Origin: Deroplatys truncata
Lineage: Eukaryota; Arthropoda; Insecta; Mantodea; Mantidae
NCBI GenBank assembly: GCA_030765065.1
Contig: CM060982.1
Location: forward strand, 14,381,630-14,445,629
Direction: 5' to 3'
DNA: 64,000 nt
Program-made: the position numbers and the translations under genes
Shown here: piece after piece, positions 22,780 to 35,175 of the stretch
Layout: every line of letters starts with the position of its first letter
Numbering within the stretch: position 1 is the first letter of the stretch
Notes under the pieces: model-generated
Database searches by the model: none
What the model was told of the DNA's origin: nothing
Seen by the model: the letters and a program-made list of their open reading frames with translations, nothing else

Positions 22780-24880
22780 AGAGCATGGCAGACGGTGAAC
22801 AAAATGATAAATAACTATTTTATCATCGTATGGAGTCAATGTGATTTTATTCACTTGCACTGTGGCAAGAGCATGCTCACGGGACAGGATCAGATTCATG
22901 GGCATTCTTATAATTTCTCTGGTTTTAAGGTAGTCAGTATAACTCTCGAATGTGACGTACTGCTTCATAGCACTACGTTTTATGCCTTTAATTTTTTTAT
23001 CATTAAGTCGTGGATATCTAGTGCATACACCTTAGGTGGTAGTCCGACAAAGCGCTGGATGGTTTCACCATTAGCCTCATCTTTAAATTTTCCCAACACC
23101 TTATTGTTTAGAGCTGAATAGCATATATGGTTGACAGGGTAATCAGCTGTATCTAGGTGCTCGAGAAAACGTAGCTTGTCCTGGTACACATCTCCAGTTA
23201 TCACACGATGAACGAACGAATCAGTGTCCATATACATAACCTTCAGGTTTTCAGATCCATAATATGGCAACAACACTGCATAATGATAGTGGTACATTAA
23301 TGCCTTTGAGATGTCCAACACACTCATACCGATGTATATAGGCTTGTTGAATACGATCTGTTGCGAGGCGAGGCCATATGTACAGCAGCTAGATTAGCAG
23401 CATATATCGTCCTATCGATAAACGTAGGCTTAGCGATCAGCTATTCCAGAGTCTTCTCATTTGTAACCAATCATATATCCATACGATTACGTAGGTTCTC
23501 CATAGTTTTTCCAAACATGTCGTTATTAAATGGTTTGTAGAAATCCTTCTCAAAATAATTTGCAGCCTTTTGTCGCAGCCTATTGTTAAATTACACATAG
23601 GGTTTTAACCACTGTGACTGACGGAATTGTTGCACACGATGAATTTTTGTTAATCATAGTTCATGATTAAGCGCTGGCTTCAAAGCCATGTAATGTACTA
23701 CATACTTCTTTCGAGGTTCAAGATGGGGTATCAGTTTCTTTGTACTCGAGTCCTTAGGCTTCATACACTCAGGCAGGAAAGGCAGGCCGTTGTGTAGATC
23801 GTGAAGTTCTGCAGGATACTGGATATCAACTTGTAATATGTATCCATGAGGATCATCCTCTTGTAGTCTCTCTAAGTCGATTTTTTCAGGAGATATCCAC
23901 TCAAATCCACCATACGGGAGAGCGTGGCACATGGCCCAACCATAGTGGTTATTGGCGTCCTCATATGTAATAAATTGGGTTGGTCTCGACGGATCATACT
24001 TCTCCATGTAGGCGTTGTTTGCTTCGGCATACCGGTGTGAAACTTGACATAAACCTCCTCTTATGCCGGATTCCACCATGAGTAATTGGTCATAATCCTG
24101 TAACAATTCCAGCTGAATTCCTGTATGCAGAAACATAGCGTCGCATGTAAGTCCTGGAGAGGTAAATAATGAGCAGGGTCGACTTTATGTGTATTGAGGG
24201 TTTGATCTCTAAATGTTTCAAAGACGTCAGCTAGAAGAAGTACATCAGAGATTAAGTAGAGGTCGCTGTACTCACCCAGGTTTCTTACATTAAACAGCTC
24301 CCATACGTTTGTAGCATGATCGTAGTCAGCATCACTAATTTTTTTCTTCATTTAATCTATTGTAGAAGGAGTCCTTAGGAGGCAGACAGGTTTCGTTTAA
24401 AACATCCCATGAAGTGACGTAATCATAGGGAAATACTCCCTTACGAGTCATCAACTGCATCTTGTCTTCGAAGTGCTTCAGGGCACGATGTTAGATTTTT
24501 CACCAACTTATCCAAGCTTGTACTGCGAAACCGAAAGCTATCCACAAACCGAAGCTTTATATCTCCTACATACATGGAGAATGATATATAGCTTTCTTCA
24601 GAGCTAGGAATTACTTCCACCCGCTCACTTGTACATCCCAGCTCCTTAACAATGAAGTGTGAGTCATACCCACTGAGGTTGTGCATGAAGTAGGTGTTTT
24701 GCAGGCTAAATTACATTCATTATGTAGATTTCTACGATATTCGCCTCTGATGTGATCATGGTCGCGCACTTTATAGTTCTCTTCAGTAAAGGTTTTTTTT
24801 CACACAAGTAGCATACTGTAGAGGAGTTGAAATCCATCTGCTGTTGATCTGTAAGTTTCAGAGGTACGCCAGGTTTGTAT
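22780..24880 (-). pseudogene. Maverick family B DNA polymerase pseudogene, C-terminal two-thirds
   Basis: Minus strand, several frames. In order: zinc/HNH-like CYLCEKKP near 24800; exonuclease II-like LSGYDSHFIVKEL near 24640-24680; exonuclease III-like [19 protein letters not shown] near 24240-24300; motif A as YEDANNHYGWAM near 23930-23980; a decayed motif B region near 23500; motif C as YMDTDSF near 23220-23240; and C-terminal LATVQVNKITLTPYDDK near 22830-22880. This is a protein-primed polymerase of Maverick/adintovirus type, of a different lineage from the intact gene at 54-58 kb. Its N-terminal part lies beyond the LTR-A insertion at 34582-35165. Confidence 0.8.
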
Positions 24881-24884
24881 ATAT

Positions 24885-25344
24885 TGTGGCATATGGTGTG
24901 GTAATACATTTGTTATATTTGTGGCTGGCATCATTGTATGGCTATATGCTAGAACTGGCAACACAGTCCGGTAATAACGTAATGGTAGTGGGAGTAAATT
25001 CCGGTTCTCTGTAGTAGCGTTCTGATGCTAAGAGGGTCTCTTGGAATGCAGTGAGCAGTGCAAATGGCAGGGACGGACGCTTCGTCAAATGGAGGGTAAA
25101 AATGTATCCGACTTAATTCAATATATGATTTTGTAATTTAAATTCCTGTTATGCAAATTATTAACGTAGCTTGATCCTTCCTTCCACGTCATGATCTAGA
25201 TATATTTTTAGGAATTTTCAGGCGTTTAGGAACTTAGTTGAGCTCGCCCCTGTCGGACCTCGTGTAGTTTGTGATGTGTTTGAAAACCGGTACCTCGCTC
25301 TACCCCCCACCCCGTGAGTTAAAGAAAATGTAGAGGTTACGACA
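24885..25344 (+). repeat. LTR-A 5' LTR and adjacent PBS
   Basis: 460 bp, alignable along its length with 34119-34577. Just after it, separated by AAT, is TGGCGTGAGTCGCCGG (25348-25363), a likely tRNA primer-binding site. The AAT spacer is the same as in LTR-B. Confidence 0.85.
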
Positions 25345-26343
25345 AATTGGCGTGAGTCGCCGGGTATTTTGAGATTTTGAAGTGTAATTTTTTTTCTCTT
25401 AGCTTGAAATATAGTTTGCGTGATTTGGTCCTGCAACTCCTTAGTTTTGGTTTAATGGTAAGGGTTTCTATTTGAAAATTGTGGTTTTGTGTTCTAAATT
25501 TATCTAAAAGTATTTCCTTAAAAGTCCCGTGTCTGTATCTATATTTTGAGCTCACTTTAAAAATTTTACATTGTCTCGTTGGCGGAGCGTCGGTGATTTT
25601 TGGCTTCAGTTTCCCCTTACCGCTCTTTCAGTTCTGTTAAATTCTGTTTCTATGACAAAATGTTTGCACTGTTCTTTTTAAATTTCTTGTTTTTGTGAAT
25701 TGTGGACAATTTAGTGATATTTGGAACATTAATAATGTGGTTGCCACGTGTTAGCTGGTGTTGCGTTATGCTGCATAATCGTTGCGTGGTCTTGCAATTC
25801 ATTAACGACTCTAAAATGTGAAGCAAATCTTTTACAGTACGTGTTTTGGTATCACGTTGCGTGTGTGTATAAAAAGTGACTTGCATCTATTTTAAAAAAA
25901 GTCATTTGTGCATCGTTCTCCGGTACGTATAATCTACGTGGTGTTTAGCATTTTCTGCTTTTCATGGAATAATTTGAGCACTAGTCACAGTAGGTATGAC
26001 GTAATTTTTTTTAACTTCCAGTTTGAGTTTCCTCGCTGAAGACATCAGTTTTACTAATTTTTTTCTCTGCTCATGTGTCTTTTGTGTTTTGAAACCTTGG
26101 CTTGTATCCAAGCGGCTTGCGTGTCAGGTCTTTGTAAACAATATACTGGTGTAGTTTCCTAACATTTCGCCGTGGGCGCTTATTTATAATATTGCTGGTA
26201 TTGTATTTTTAGCTATCCACGTGATGGTATTCCTAGTTACTCACGTGGTGATATAAGTGCTTAGTTTGGTGTAATTTGTAATGTTGATCTTTCATAATTT
26301 TCTCATTTACTGGTTGAAGTTATCCTTGGTCTGTGCTGTCACA

Positions 26344-27399
26344 ATGCCGAAGCGACGTACTACGCAAAAGTCTGATGTGGTCATCGCACCCGTTAGTACG
26401 CATACTGAAGTGGAATCTATTTCTAGCACTGTACACCTGCTGTTACTCAGTTGTTACCAGTAATGTCTAATCCGCCTGTTTCGGTGAGTACAATGCAGTC
26501 AGCTGTGTGTCGACCGGTCATTGAACCCTCTTATTTTGAGAATTCCAGCAAGTTATCTCCATATGTGTTTCTTCAAAATTTTGAAATGGTCGCTGCTGCT
26601 AATGTTTGGTCTGATGAGATGAAAGTGAAACGTTTTCCATGCTACTTAAAAAATACTGCTGCCTTCTGGTTTCAAACGTTTTGCCACCGGTATCCTCGCC
26701 ATTATTGGCTTTGCCTGACTACGCAGTTCCTAAATGCTTTTCAGATGACAAACCAGAGTGATACATTAGAAATTAAATTCAGACAGTGTGTGAGTTAGAT
26801 GATGAGCCTGTCATCAATTATATCTATGATGTGTTATCACTTTGTGATCAGTAAATCCAAATATGTCTCAGTTTGAACAAATAAAACACCTGCTTAAAGG
26901 TCTTAAACCTCTCTATGTACAGGCATTGCTACCATTAAATCCTCAAACTGTTGACGAAGTGATGTAAATAATTCGACGAGTTGATAAAGGACAATTTTAT
27001 ATGCAGAACCGATAACATCTAGTGTCTGCCCAATCTTAGGTTGCAGTGTTTACACCACGTACTTCTGTGTTTAATAATACATCTGTTTCTGTTACTTTTC
27101 CGGCTACTGGTCAGTTACCAAATACTCCTTCTCTTGGGGACGCACCTGTCGATCCCATGAAACAGCTGATTGATCGTGTGGAACAGTTATATAACCAAGT
27201 TAATCAGTTTCAGTTACCACCTGCTGTACCATCTTCGCAGAGAACTTCACAGCTTCCACGATCATCTGACTTCAACCAGCGGGACTCATCTATCACCTGC
27301 TATAGATGTAACAGGCGGGGCCACCTGGCTCGCTTCTGTCGTAGCCGTTTTCCTCAGTCAAAAAACGACTGGCGCCAAGTCTCATATGACGAGACTTAG
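26344..27399 (+). pseudogene. LTR-A gag
   Basis: Starts MPKRRTTQKSDVV, shifts frame near 26440, then gives a capsid-type stretch (VFLQNFEMVAAANVWSDEMK) and, after further breaks at 26800-27040, a nucleocapsid knuckle CYRCNRRGHLARFC near 27298-27340. Gag forms the particle and binds RNA. Stops at about 26797 and 26966 and the frame changes make it nonfunctional. Confidence 0.7.
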
Positions 27400-27443
27400 C
27401 GGCATCACCACCACCCACCAGTACAGCTGCACCTCAACTGGAT

Positions 27444-27965
27444 GTGGCTGCATTATTAGGTCAGATCTTACAAGTTTTTGGTCGTATTGCCCAGACAGAA
27501 GTTTCCATCTTGCTCAACACAGGAAGCGCAGTTAGTATTGTAAATTCTGCCCGTATCCTTGATCTCTCTACATTAAAACCCATAGAGATGTTGTTTCGAA
27601 CTGCAGGTAATAACTTACTTGATACACCTTACCACACTGCTTTGAAATTTCATATTAACGATGTTATTTTTCAGGAAGATGTATTAGTTGTAAAAGATCT
27701 TTCTCATAATTTAATTTTAGGCAATGACTTTCTACATGCTCATGGTGTCGTAATTGACTATGCACAAAATTTAATAACTTTGAATTATTCTGAGGATAAT
27801 TCTTTTAGTATACCAATTCACCAGGTACAAGGTCCTTTTGTTGATATGGCAGTGAATCCTTTACAAGATAAAGAATGTAAACACTCTGGTATTAAAGTGG
27901 CAGTCGTGAATGATGTAAAAATTCCACCATTATCTACGTGCTATGTAACAGTTCAACCCTCGTAA
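27444..27965 (+). pseudogene. LTR-A aspartic protease with altered active site
   Basis: Protease domain with VSILLNTGSAVSIV near 27505-27545 and the distal NLILGNDFLHAHGVVIDY near 27708-27765. The catalytic triplet normally reads DTG or DSG; here it reads NTG, so the nucleophilic Asp is replaced. The frame has no ATG and belongs to the Gag-Pol readthrough. Confidence 0.75.
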
Positions 27966-27975
27966 GACATTAGTA

Positions 27976-29013
27976 ATGAAGTTATGTTTGAACCTGCTGT
28001 CAACATTATGCAGAAGAAAAATCTTTCAATCCCACCATTTGTGTCATTCTACATCTAAACTAACTATACCAGTGCATAATAAGACTGCAGTTCCACAAAC
28101 ACTATTTGCTAATACAGTTTTAGCTAAAGCTTATGATGTTGCACTAGTTCAGAGTAATTCTGTTTTATCATCAGATGTGACCCCTATGCCAGCTTCAAAT
28201 TTTAATTTTAATGTAAATGGTAAATTACTAGACACTCAAAAAGCTGAATTGCATTCATTGTTATTGAAATATAGTCATCTTTTTGCCACCACATTAATAG
28301 AACTTGGTACCACTCATGTTGCAGAGTTTGATATTAAAGTAACTGACTCCAAACCAATCAAACAAAGACCTTACAGAGTTCCCCATAAACAAAAGGAAAT
28401 AATTTCTGAACAAGTTAAAGAAATGCAATATGCTGGAATTATTAAGGAATCACAGTCCTCTTTGACTTCCCCTGTGGTGTTGGTTAAAGATAAAGATGGT
28501 TCCATGCGGTTTTGTGTCGATTATAGGAAACTGAATGCTCTTACAGAAACCACCTCTTTCCCTTTGTCATTGATAGATGATTTGTTAAGTTATCTGGGGG
28601 AGGCTAAATGTTTAGTCTCATTGGACTTATTGTCAGCATATTTTCAAGTACCTATTGCAGAGGATAGTCAGAAATTTACTTCTTTTGTTACTTTTCAAGG
28701 TCAATATCAATTCACCCGCTTAAGTTTTGGATTGGCGAATGCTCCTAGATTCTTCAGTTACATAGCACACAAGTTATTAGGTGATCTCAATTTTAAAAAG
28801 GCAATTGCATATTTGGATGATGTTGTCGTTTTTGCTAAACCTTTTGAAGAGTTGTTACAAAATCTTGAAGCTGTTTTTCAACGCCTGGATAACCATAAAT
28901 TCAAACTTAAACCAGAAAAGTGTTTCTTCGCTATGCAAAAGATTAAGCTCTTAGGCTTTGAAGCCTCCAAGGATGGTATTTCTCCTGGTTCTGATAAAGT
29001 AATTTCCATTTAA
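27976..29013 (+). pseudogene. LTR-A reverse transcriptase
   Basis: Best-preserved domain: RPYRVPHKQKEIISEQVKEM, SPVVLVKDKDGSMRFCVDYR, then SLDLLSAYFQVPI (first Asp), FGLANAPRFF, and the catalytic YLDD in AIAYLDDVVVFAK near 28805-28840. A TAA at 29011 interrupts the connection; the continuation at 29017 (HARKVLGLFKFYRKFIKDY) is the gypsy connector before RNase H. FGLANAPRFF differs from the usual FGLxNAPxxFQ. Confidence 0.85.
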
Positions 29014-29016
29014 AAT

Positions 29017-29714
29017 TTGCCTCATCCTAAACATGCAAGGAAAGTTTTGGGCTTGTTTAAGTTTTACAGGAAATTCATAAAAGATTATGCCAATATTGCT
29101 CAACCACTTATTCAATTGACTCGGAAAGATCAAAGTTTTATTTGGGGAACTGATCAGCATGCTGTATTTCAAAAGTTGAAAGACTCATTAGTCTCTGCTC
29201 CTGTCTTAGCTTACTATACTCCTGGTGCATATACTGAATTACATTCTGATATGCCAGTGGACGAGGAGTTGCTTCTGTTTTGTATCAAAAGATTGATAAT
29301 GTGTTGAAACCAGTGGACTATGCTTCGAAGACATTATCTAAATGTGAATGTAATTATAGTGTTTCTGAGTTAGTATTGCTGGCCATCTTTTTTGGGCTTA
29401 CTCACTTTCGCAGTTTTGTAAATGGCTATAAGGTCAATATTGTATCTGATCATCACTCCCTTTGCCATTTGAATAATTTAAAAGACTTGACTGGACGTCT
29501 GGCTCGATGGAGTTTGAAATTGCAAGAATTTGAATATACTATTTCCTACAAATCTGGTAACAAACATCATTATACTGACACTTTATCGAGATTTCCTGTG
29601 TTGCAACCAAAGAGAGTGAACTTGAGCAGCTCGTGGAACTTCCCACATGTTTATTGTCTTCAGTTGAAGTTGCTGACAAACAGAAACAAGATACTCTGTT
29701 ACTTGAACTTATAA
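29017..29714 (+). pseudogene. LTR-A RNase H region
   Basis: Connector plus RNase H split into two frames at about 29280. The first frame reads to LHSDMPVDEELL, where the usual Asp-Ala-Ser catalytic start is degraded. The second gives KPVDYASKTLSKCECNYSVS (glutamate region) and IVSDHHSLCHL (third acidic position), then LARWSLKLQEFEYTISYKSG and DTLSR, all standard gypsy RNase H landmarks. Confidence 0.75.
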
Positions 29715-29849
29715 TGCTCTTCATGATCCTCAATCAGCTCCTGCCAAAATTCAGAGACAAATTTCTACATATAATCTTAAATCAAGTGTTCTTTACCGTA
29801 AAAATGCAGACTCCACTGGCCCTCTCCATCTGTTCGTCATTCCAGAGGC

Positions 29850-30911
29850 ACTGAAACATGAAATTTTATCTTCGTGTCATGATCTTCTTTCAGGTCATTT
29901 AGGCTTTTCTAAAACATTTGCCAAAATTCACTCCAGATACTATTGGATTGGGATGAAGAAAGATATTGAGTACTTTGTGCGTACCTGTCCCAGGTGTTAA
30001 ATCAGAAAAGGACCTAAAAATCAAAAGCCAGCGGGTTTGTTACAACCAATTCCTGTTACTTCTGTAGGCGAGCGGTGGGGTATTGATTTGCTTGGGCCTC
30101 TCCCTCGCTCTAATTCTGCACACAAGTACATCATCTTCGCAACCGAGTATGCTTCTCGCTGGGTCGAGTCTGCGTCGCTTTCTTCAGCAACAATTCCACA
30201 AGTTGCTAAGTTCAATTTGCATAATATCATCTATAGGCATGGAGCGCCTGCTACCTTGTCCGATCGAGGCTCAGTTTTTCTAAGTGAAGTGACACAAGAA
30301 TTGTTGAGATCTCTCCCAGTGTCTTCCAGTTTTACTAGTGCTTACCATCCAACTTGTAATGGATTAACGGAAAGATTCAATCAAACTCTCTTGAATATGC
30401 TCAGCCATTTTGTTGACACTAACCAAAAGAAGTGGGACTCAATTTTGCCCTATGTAATATTTTCTTAAAACTCAAGTGTTCAGGAGTCTACTAAATTCTC
30501 ACCCTTTTTATATATGGTCGGGAGCCTTCTTTACCTAATCAGGTTCAACTACAAGCTACATCTAATAACCTTTTTGTGAAACAAACCTTACAAGAGATTC
30601 AGAAGACACGTGAGGTTGCTGTTGCTAACATTACTAAACAACAGGTGAAACAAAAAGAGACATTTGATGCAAAACATAGAGATGTGGTTTATAATGTAGG
30701 TCAATTATTCAAAGTTTTTACTCCTATAAGAAAGAAAGGTAAATGTACAAAGTTGTTACATAAATATTTTGGACCTTTTGAAATTATCCAACAGATCACT
30801 CCTGTTCCCTACCTTGTTGGTCGACCTCATGCTCCTCGTACCAAACATCAGAATGTTGATGTGTCGCGCCTTTACCCTTACTATGATCCTATGGGTCCTT
30901 ATAGACTGTAA
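29850..30911 (+). pseudogene. LTR-A integrase
   Basis: Zinc-binding N-terminus near 29875-30005 (HEILSSCHDLLSGHLGFSK in one frame; CPRC ends at a TAA at 29998). Core: GERWGIDLLGPL (Asp 1), TLSDRGSVF (Asp 2), and NGLTERFNQTL (Glu). The C-terminal part at 30576-30911 includes GQLFKVFTPIRKKGKCTKLL and KYFGPFEI, the usual tail. Stops at 29998 and 30466 and a frame change near 30520 break it. Confidence 0.8.
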
Positions 30912-31122
30912 ATTTTGTGTTTTGTGATGGTGTTTTCATTATCATATTTGCCTTAATGAGGGCATGAAGTATGTATTACAAGAAATTGGAAAGTTGCACC
31001 ATTTTGTGGTAAAAGAAAAGAAAAAGTAACAGTAAGTATGTGCATATGGTGTGTACGAAAGTGTGGTACGTATATTTCGAACGATTGAAAACTTTTACAA
31101 TGAAGACAGATATGCTACATTT
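30912..31122 (+). other. LTR-A post-pol segment before the solo LTR
   Basis: Noncoding AT-rich sequence between the integrase stop and the inserted solo LTR-B. No envelope-like frame seen. Confidence 0.5.
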
Positions 31123-32000
31123 TGAGACAGTATTTTATATCACAACACTGTGAATGCCAGAGTGATTGTAGTCTAAATTAACATTACTGTATGACAATGA
31201 TTTTAGATGTTTGTTAGCTATAAGCATTGTTAGGAAATAAATTTGCAGGGCCTCGCTGAAACTGACAATAGAAGTGGGTAACAATGAAGCGATGCGGTCA
31301 GTTGTTTATCAATTAGAAGAGACAAACAAATGACGTCAGGGTAGCGCGCTTTTCTTTAGAAATGGAGGGAATATCTTCCCTAGAGCATATTTTTTAGTAA
31401 TTATGATTGGCTTATAAAACAGCCGCTAATGTTGGCGCGATTTAGTAACCAATAGCAGCTCTATTATAATGTTTAGGCATATCGGGGTGAGGGAGTATAA
31501 ATTCTTGAGCCAAAGGCAAGTATCGCGCAGTTCTACAGAATCATTCACAAGGTAAACATCGCGCAATTCTAAGAAATCTCTCTCGCGAATTACACGTCAG
31601 GCAGTCCTAAGGAAGCATTCATGAAGTACACATTACGCAATTCTACAGAATCTCTCGCGTCGTAAAGTTAGTTACAAAATGTGAAATACGCGAATTAATA
31701 GTGCGCGGCAAATAATTGATTGTAGTTTTCATTAAAAAATATAACAGTTTCAGTCAGGCGTGTATCAAGATTAAATATGTGAAATTACTTAAGTGTGACG
31801 GCAATAAAAGTGTAAAAACAAATTCTTTTATCAGTGTTATCTTTTAGTAACAACCCATTTCCGTTTACACGCCCTGATCAGATATATTTGCTCGACTGAG
31901 TAATAATAGCTAGCCGGAGGACAAATAACCCAAAATTCAAAATAGTAAAACAATAACAGGAGCTCAGCAAAAAAAGATAACACGACAGATTACTGCGACA
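31123..32000 (+). repeat. Solo LTR-B inside LTR-A
   Basis: 878 bp, TGAGACAG...TGCGACA, flanked on both sides by ATTT (31119-31122 and 32001-32004). There is no internal region, so it is a solo LTR left by LTR-LTR recombination. It has one extra divergent stretch near 31685-31735 compared with the LTRs at 15054 and 19721. Confidence 0.9.
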
Positions 32001-34118
32001 ATTTTTGTTTTAATGACCAGTGCTTAATTAAGCTGTGATTTTCAGGAATGAAGTTTGTTTTGCTAATTTGAAAGTTTGTCACCTTTTTGTGTAACCAAAA
32101 TCTTGGATTTTGCTTTTGGGCATCAGAAATTATTTGGTTTGTTATGTTATGCTGCAGTGTAATTGTCTGATGTGCATTGTGCGTTTAATTACCTTTGACT
32201 TCCAGGAATGATATGTGAAAGCGTTAATTTGGTAGTGATGTGCTTTGTTCTGTTGCATTCTTTTGGCTTGATTTTGTGTTTCATTATGATGCTGTGATCA
32301 TTCTTTGCAGAAATTTTTGCATGAATTTTGTGTGTTTGTGTGAGGTTATGTGAGTAATATATGGAAGATTTGCCTCGGTGGGAATGCCAAAGAGTAACCC
32401 CGAGGGTGGTAGCGAGATGTAATGAGTATAGCTTCAATGTACCCTTGAAGTTTGAATGTTTGAGTTTTCAAGAGGGCTAACACGTGCCTGGAAATTCGTT
32501 GTGATTAATCGAGAGATGTTTTGCATATTGGTGTTGCTGAAATGTGCCCAGTATAGCGTGTGTGATGTGTTTACAAAAGAGAGTAATGCAATGAGAATAA
32601 TTTTTTTTGAGTTTATGCAACATGTGTTAGTACCATCTTATGTAACAAGTTTTAGTACCATCTTATACAACAAGCTTTAGTACCATCTATTTTCCAGCTT
32701 AATCTTGATTCGGTAGATGTGGATGCAACAGTGTAATGCTATAGTATTTGTGTCATTCCTGAAATTTTAATGTGATTTGTTCAGTTTATGCCTATGTCAG
32801 GTATCTTTGATTTTGCAGCTAGTTGAATGAGACATGTCAGTGAATATTTTCTTTTCTCAGTAATTACTGTGGATGACGATGATAGAAATGATGATAATGA
32901 TCATAATGAGGAGGGTAAAGATAGAAATGTGAAGGAGAATTTGTGTTATTACAGGTAAAGCATGAGTATTTGTAGTTTGATGCATGTAATGAGGTGTATA
33001 TTTTCAAGCATGTAGTAATGGTTACAGTAGCTTTGGGAGTGTGTTGTATTATTTTAGCCATGGTTAATATGAATGATTTTGTTTCATATGTATGTGTGAA
33101 TGAATGATAAGTGCACTTATTCATTTTGTTACTTAGTTGTACCAGCTGGTCAGATTTAATATTGGGATCCCAAATGTTTTGCTATATTTGTGTTGTGTTA
33201 TTATGTGTAGACAATGGATATAATCGGCATAATATTCATGTATTCTGACCCTTTCATGTCTGTTTACTGTGATTCTTAAGCATGTGTTACAAAATTTTGG
33301 CTTGTACCCCTTTGCAAAATTCAGTTTTATGTCAATATCTAAGCATTTTTTTCTTTCTTTTCTCAGTACTAAGATTGAATGTTTGTACATTTTTGCCAAA
33401 TTTGTGGCATTTTCTATTCATATTCTTTTAAATGAAATACTATTTTCTTCTTTCATGTATGCTGGTCTTTAGGGAGCACAAGTTATACCTGTTTGTGATT
33501 CATGTTATAGTGATTTTGCTAGTTCGGGAGCTCAAATGTCCAGAGGAGTGACCCCGCTGTACAGATACATGCCACAGGCTGCATATATATACACCATAGA
33601 GAGCTGCTGCCAGTTAACTACACTGCATGTGGCAAAAGGAGCCACTATTTTGGGGGGGGGGCATTCCAAGTCAGCGATTGCTCCCCACATCATCAGCAAC
33701 TTTCATCAACAGAAATATTCTGTGGCTGAAACTTCGTCATTGTGGGTGATGTGATAATTCCATCCATAAACAGATACGTCGAGACTTGGTGCAGTGTTGT
33801 GCGGGTGTAACAGTGGCAGCAAGGTATAATGTGCGTGTACGAGGTACAATTAACCAGACAAGACATCTTAATAAATATCGTCGGTGGCACTCGAGACTCC
33901 ATTATGTTTTTATTAGCTTCACACACATTTAAGAGGTATTTAATCTTTAACTTCTTCTTTGAGAGACATTTCTGCTCCATCTCACCTTTGTAGATATCCA
34001 GATATTGTTTGTTTTAATAATTTTGTGAAGTATGTCATTTTCTTTTCTGTAATTTTGTGTAAAAACCAAAATCCTTCTTGCTTCATCGGGGACGTCGATT
34101 TGGGTAGCCAGGTGGAGA
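32001..34118 (+). other. LTR-A 3' internal region, no gene recognised
   Basis: About 2.1 kb of AT-rich sequence between the solo LTR and the LTR-A 3' LTR. Only short open frames occur and none resembles an envelope protein. A purine-rich run AGGTGGAGA at 34110-34118 directly precedes the 3' LTR. A run of G residues lies near 33652-33661. Confidence 0.5.
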
Positions 34119-34577
34119 TGTGGCATGTGGTGTGGTAATACATTTATTATATTTGTGGCTGGTATCATTGTATGGCTATATGTTAGAACTGGCAACACAG
34201 TCCGGTAATGACGAAATGGTAGTGGGGTAAATGCTGGTTCTCAGTAGTAGCGTCTGACGCTAAGAGAGTCTCTTGGAATGTAGTGAACAGTGCAAATGGC
34301 AGGAAGGGACGCTCCGTCGAACGGAAGGTACAAATGTATCCGACTTAATTCAATATATGATTTTGTAATCTAAATTCCTGTTATGTAAATTATTAACGTA
34401 GCTTGATTCTTCTCTCCTTCCACGCCATGATCTAGATATATTTTTAGGAATTTTCAGGTATTTAGGAACTTAGTTGAGCTCGCCCCTGTCGGACGTCGTG
34501 TAGTTTGTGATGTGTTTGAAAACCGGTACCACGCTCTACCCCTCCCCTGAGTTAAAGAAAATGTAGGGGTTACGACA
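34119..34577 (+). repeat. LTR-A 3' LTR
   Basis: 459 bp copy of the LTR at 24885, with many substitutions and small indels. Followed by the ATAT duplication and then the polymerase pseudogene. Confidence 0.85.
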
Positions 34578-34581
34578 ATAT

Positions 34582-35165
34582 TATTAATTTCCTTTGCAAG
34601 GAACGGCAGGTGTTCCATAAACTTCTGAGCAGCATCAACACCACGATATACATAGGGATGCTTAGGAAGACCAGTTTCTAGATGTTCAACGTCGGATGAT
34701 GGTTTAACGTAAACGCAGAAACTCATGGGTACATGGTGCTGATAGAGGGTTGTATATGAAGTTTCAGGATTGGGTATGCATGTATGACATGGGGTGATAA
34801 TGCTTTCAAAGTCTGCGTAGATGACGTAAGGTAGTTTCAACATCCTTTCAAAATTTTTAAACTGTACAATTGATTTCTCCTTTGTATGCATAACTACCCT
34901 TGGAACACCATGTTGATTACAGATGGCGGCATGTTCTTGTAAATGTTCCAGTCCACTTCGTCCATATTGATCATCAAAATCTGGAAAACAAAGCTTACAG
35001 GTATAAACGCGTTCCTTACATTTAGTTTTCTGACGTCGAATAAGTTTTTCAAAATTCTTTATGTATACGTAGTGATGTTTCCCACTACTGTCACTCAATA
35101 GCAGGAGGTCACGGTGTTCAGGTAGTTGAGTCTCAGCAACCTTTATTGGATACAACCAATTAAAA
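34582..35165 (-). pseudogene. Maverick DNA polymerase pseudogene, N-terminal part
   Basis: Minus strand, one open stretch. It has YPIKVAETQ and KHHYVYIKNFEKLIRRQ, a zinc-finger-like CKLCFPDF...HLQEHAAIC, and the exonuclease I motif LPYVIYADFESI near 34810-34835. It stops where LTR-A begins. By strand, order and lineage it is the missing front of the pseudogene at 22780-24880. It starts abruptly at about 35165, next to a plus-strand polymerase fragment of another lineage. Confidence 0.8.
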
Positions 35166-35175
35166 CACTCGCATT

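Larger units (their letters stand above)
24885..34577 (+). mobile_element. LTR-A gypsy-like retrotransposon, decayed
   Basis: 9.7 kb element with LTRs starting TGTGGCAT and ending TTACGACA, flanked by a perfect ATAT duplication (24881-24884 and 34578-34581). Domain order is Gag with a CCHC knuckle, protease, RT, RNase H, integrase: the Ty3/gypsy order. All genes carry stops or frameshifts and the two LTRs have clearly diverged, so it is an old insertion. It interrupts a Maverick polymerase pseudogene and contains a solo LTR-B. Confidence 0.85.

Noticed and set aside
32001-34118. Envelope gene of LTR-A
   Set aside because: No signal peptide, furin-like site or transmembrane pattern in any frame of useful length.
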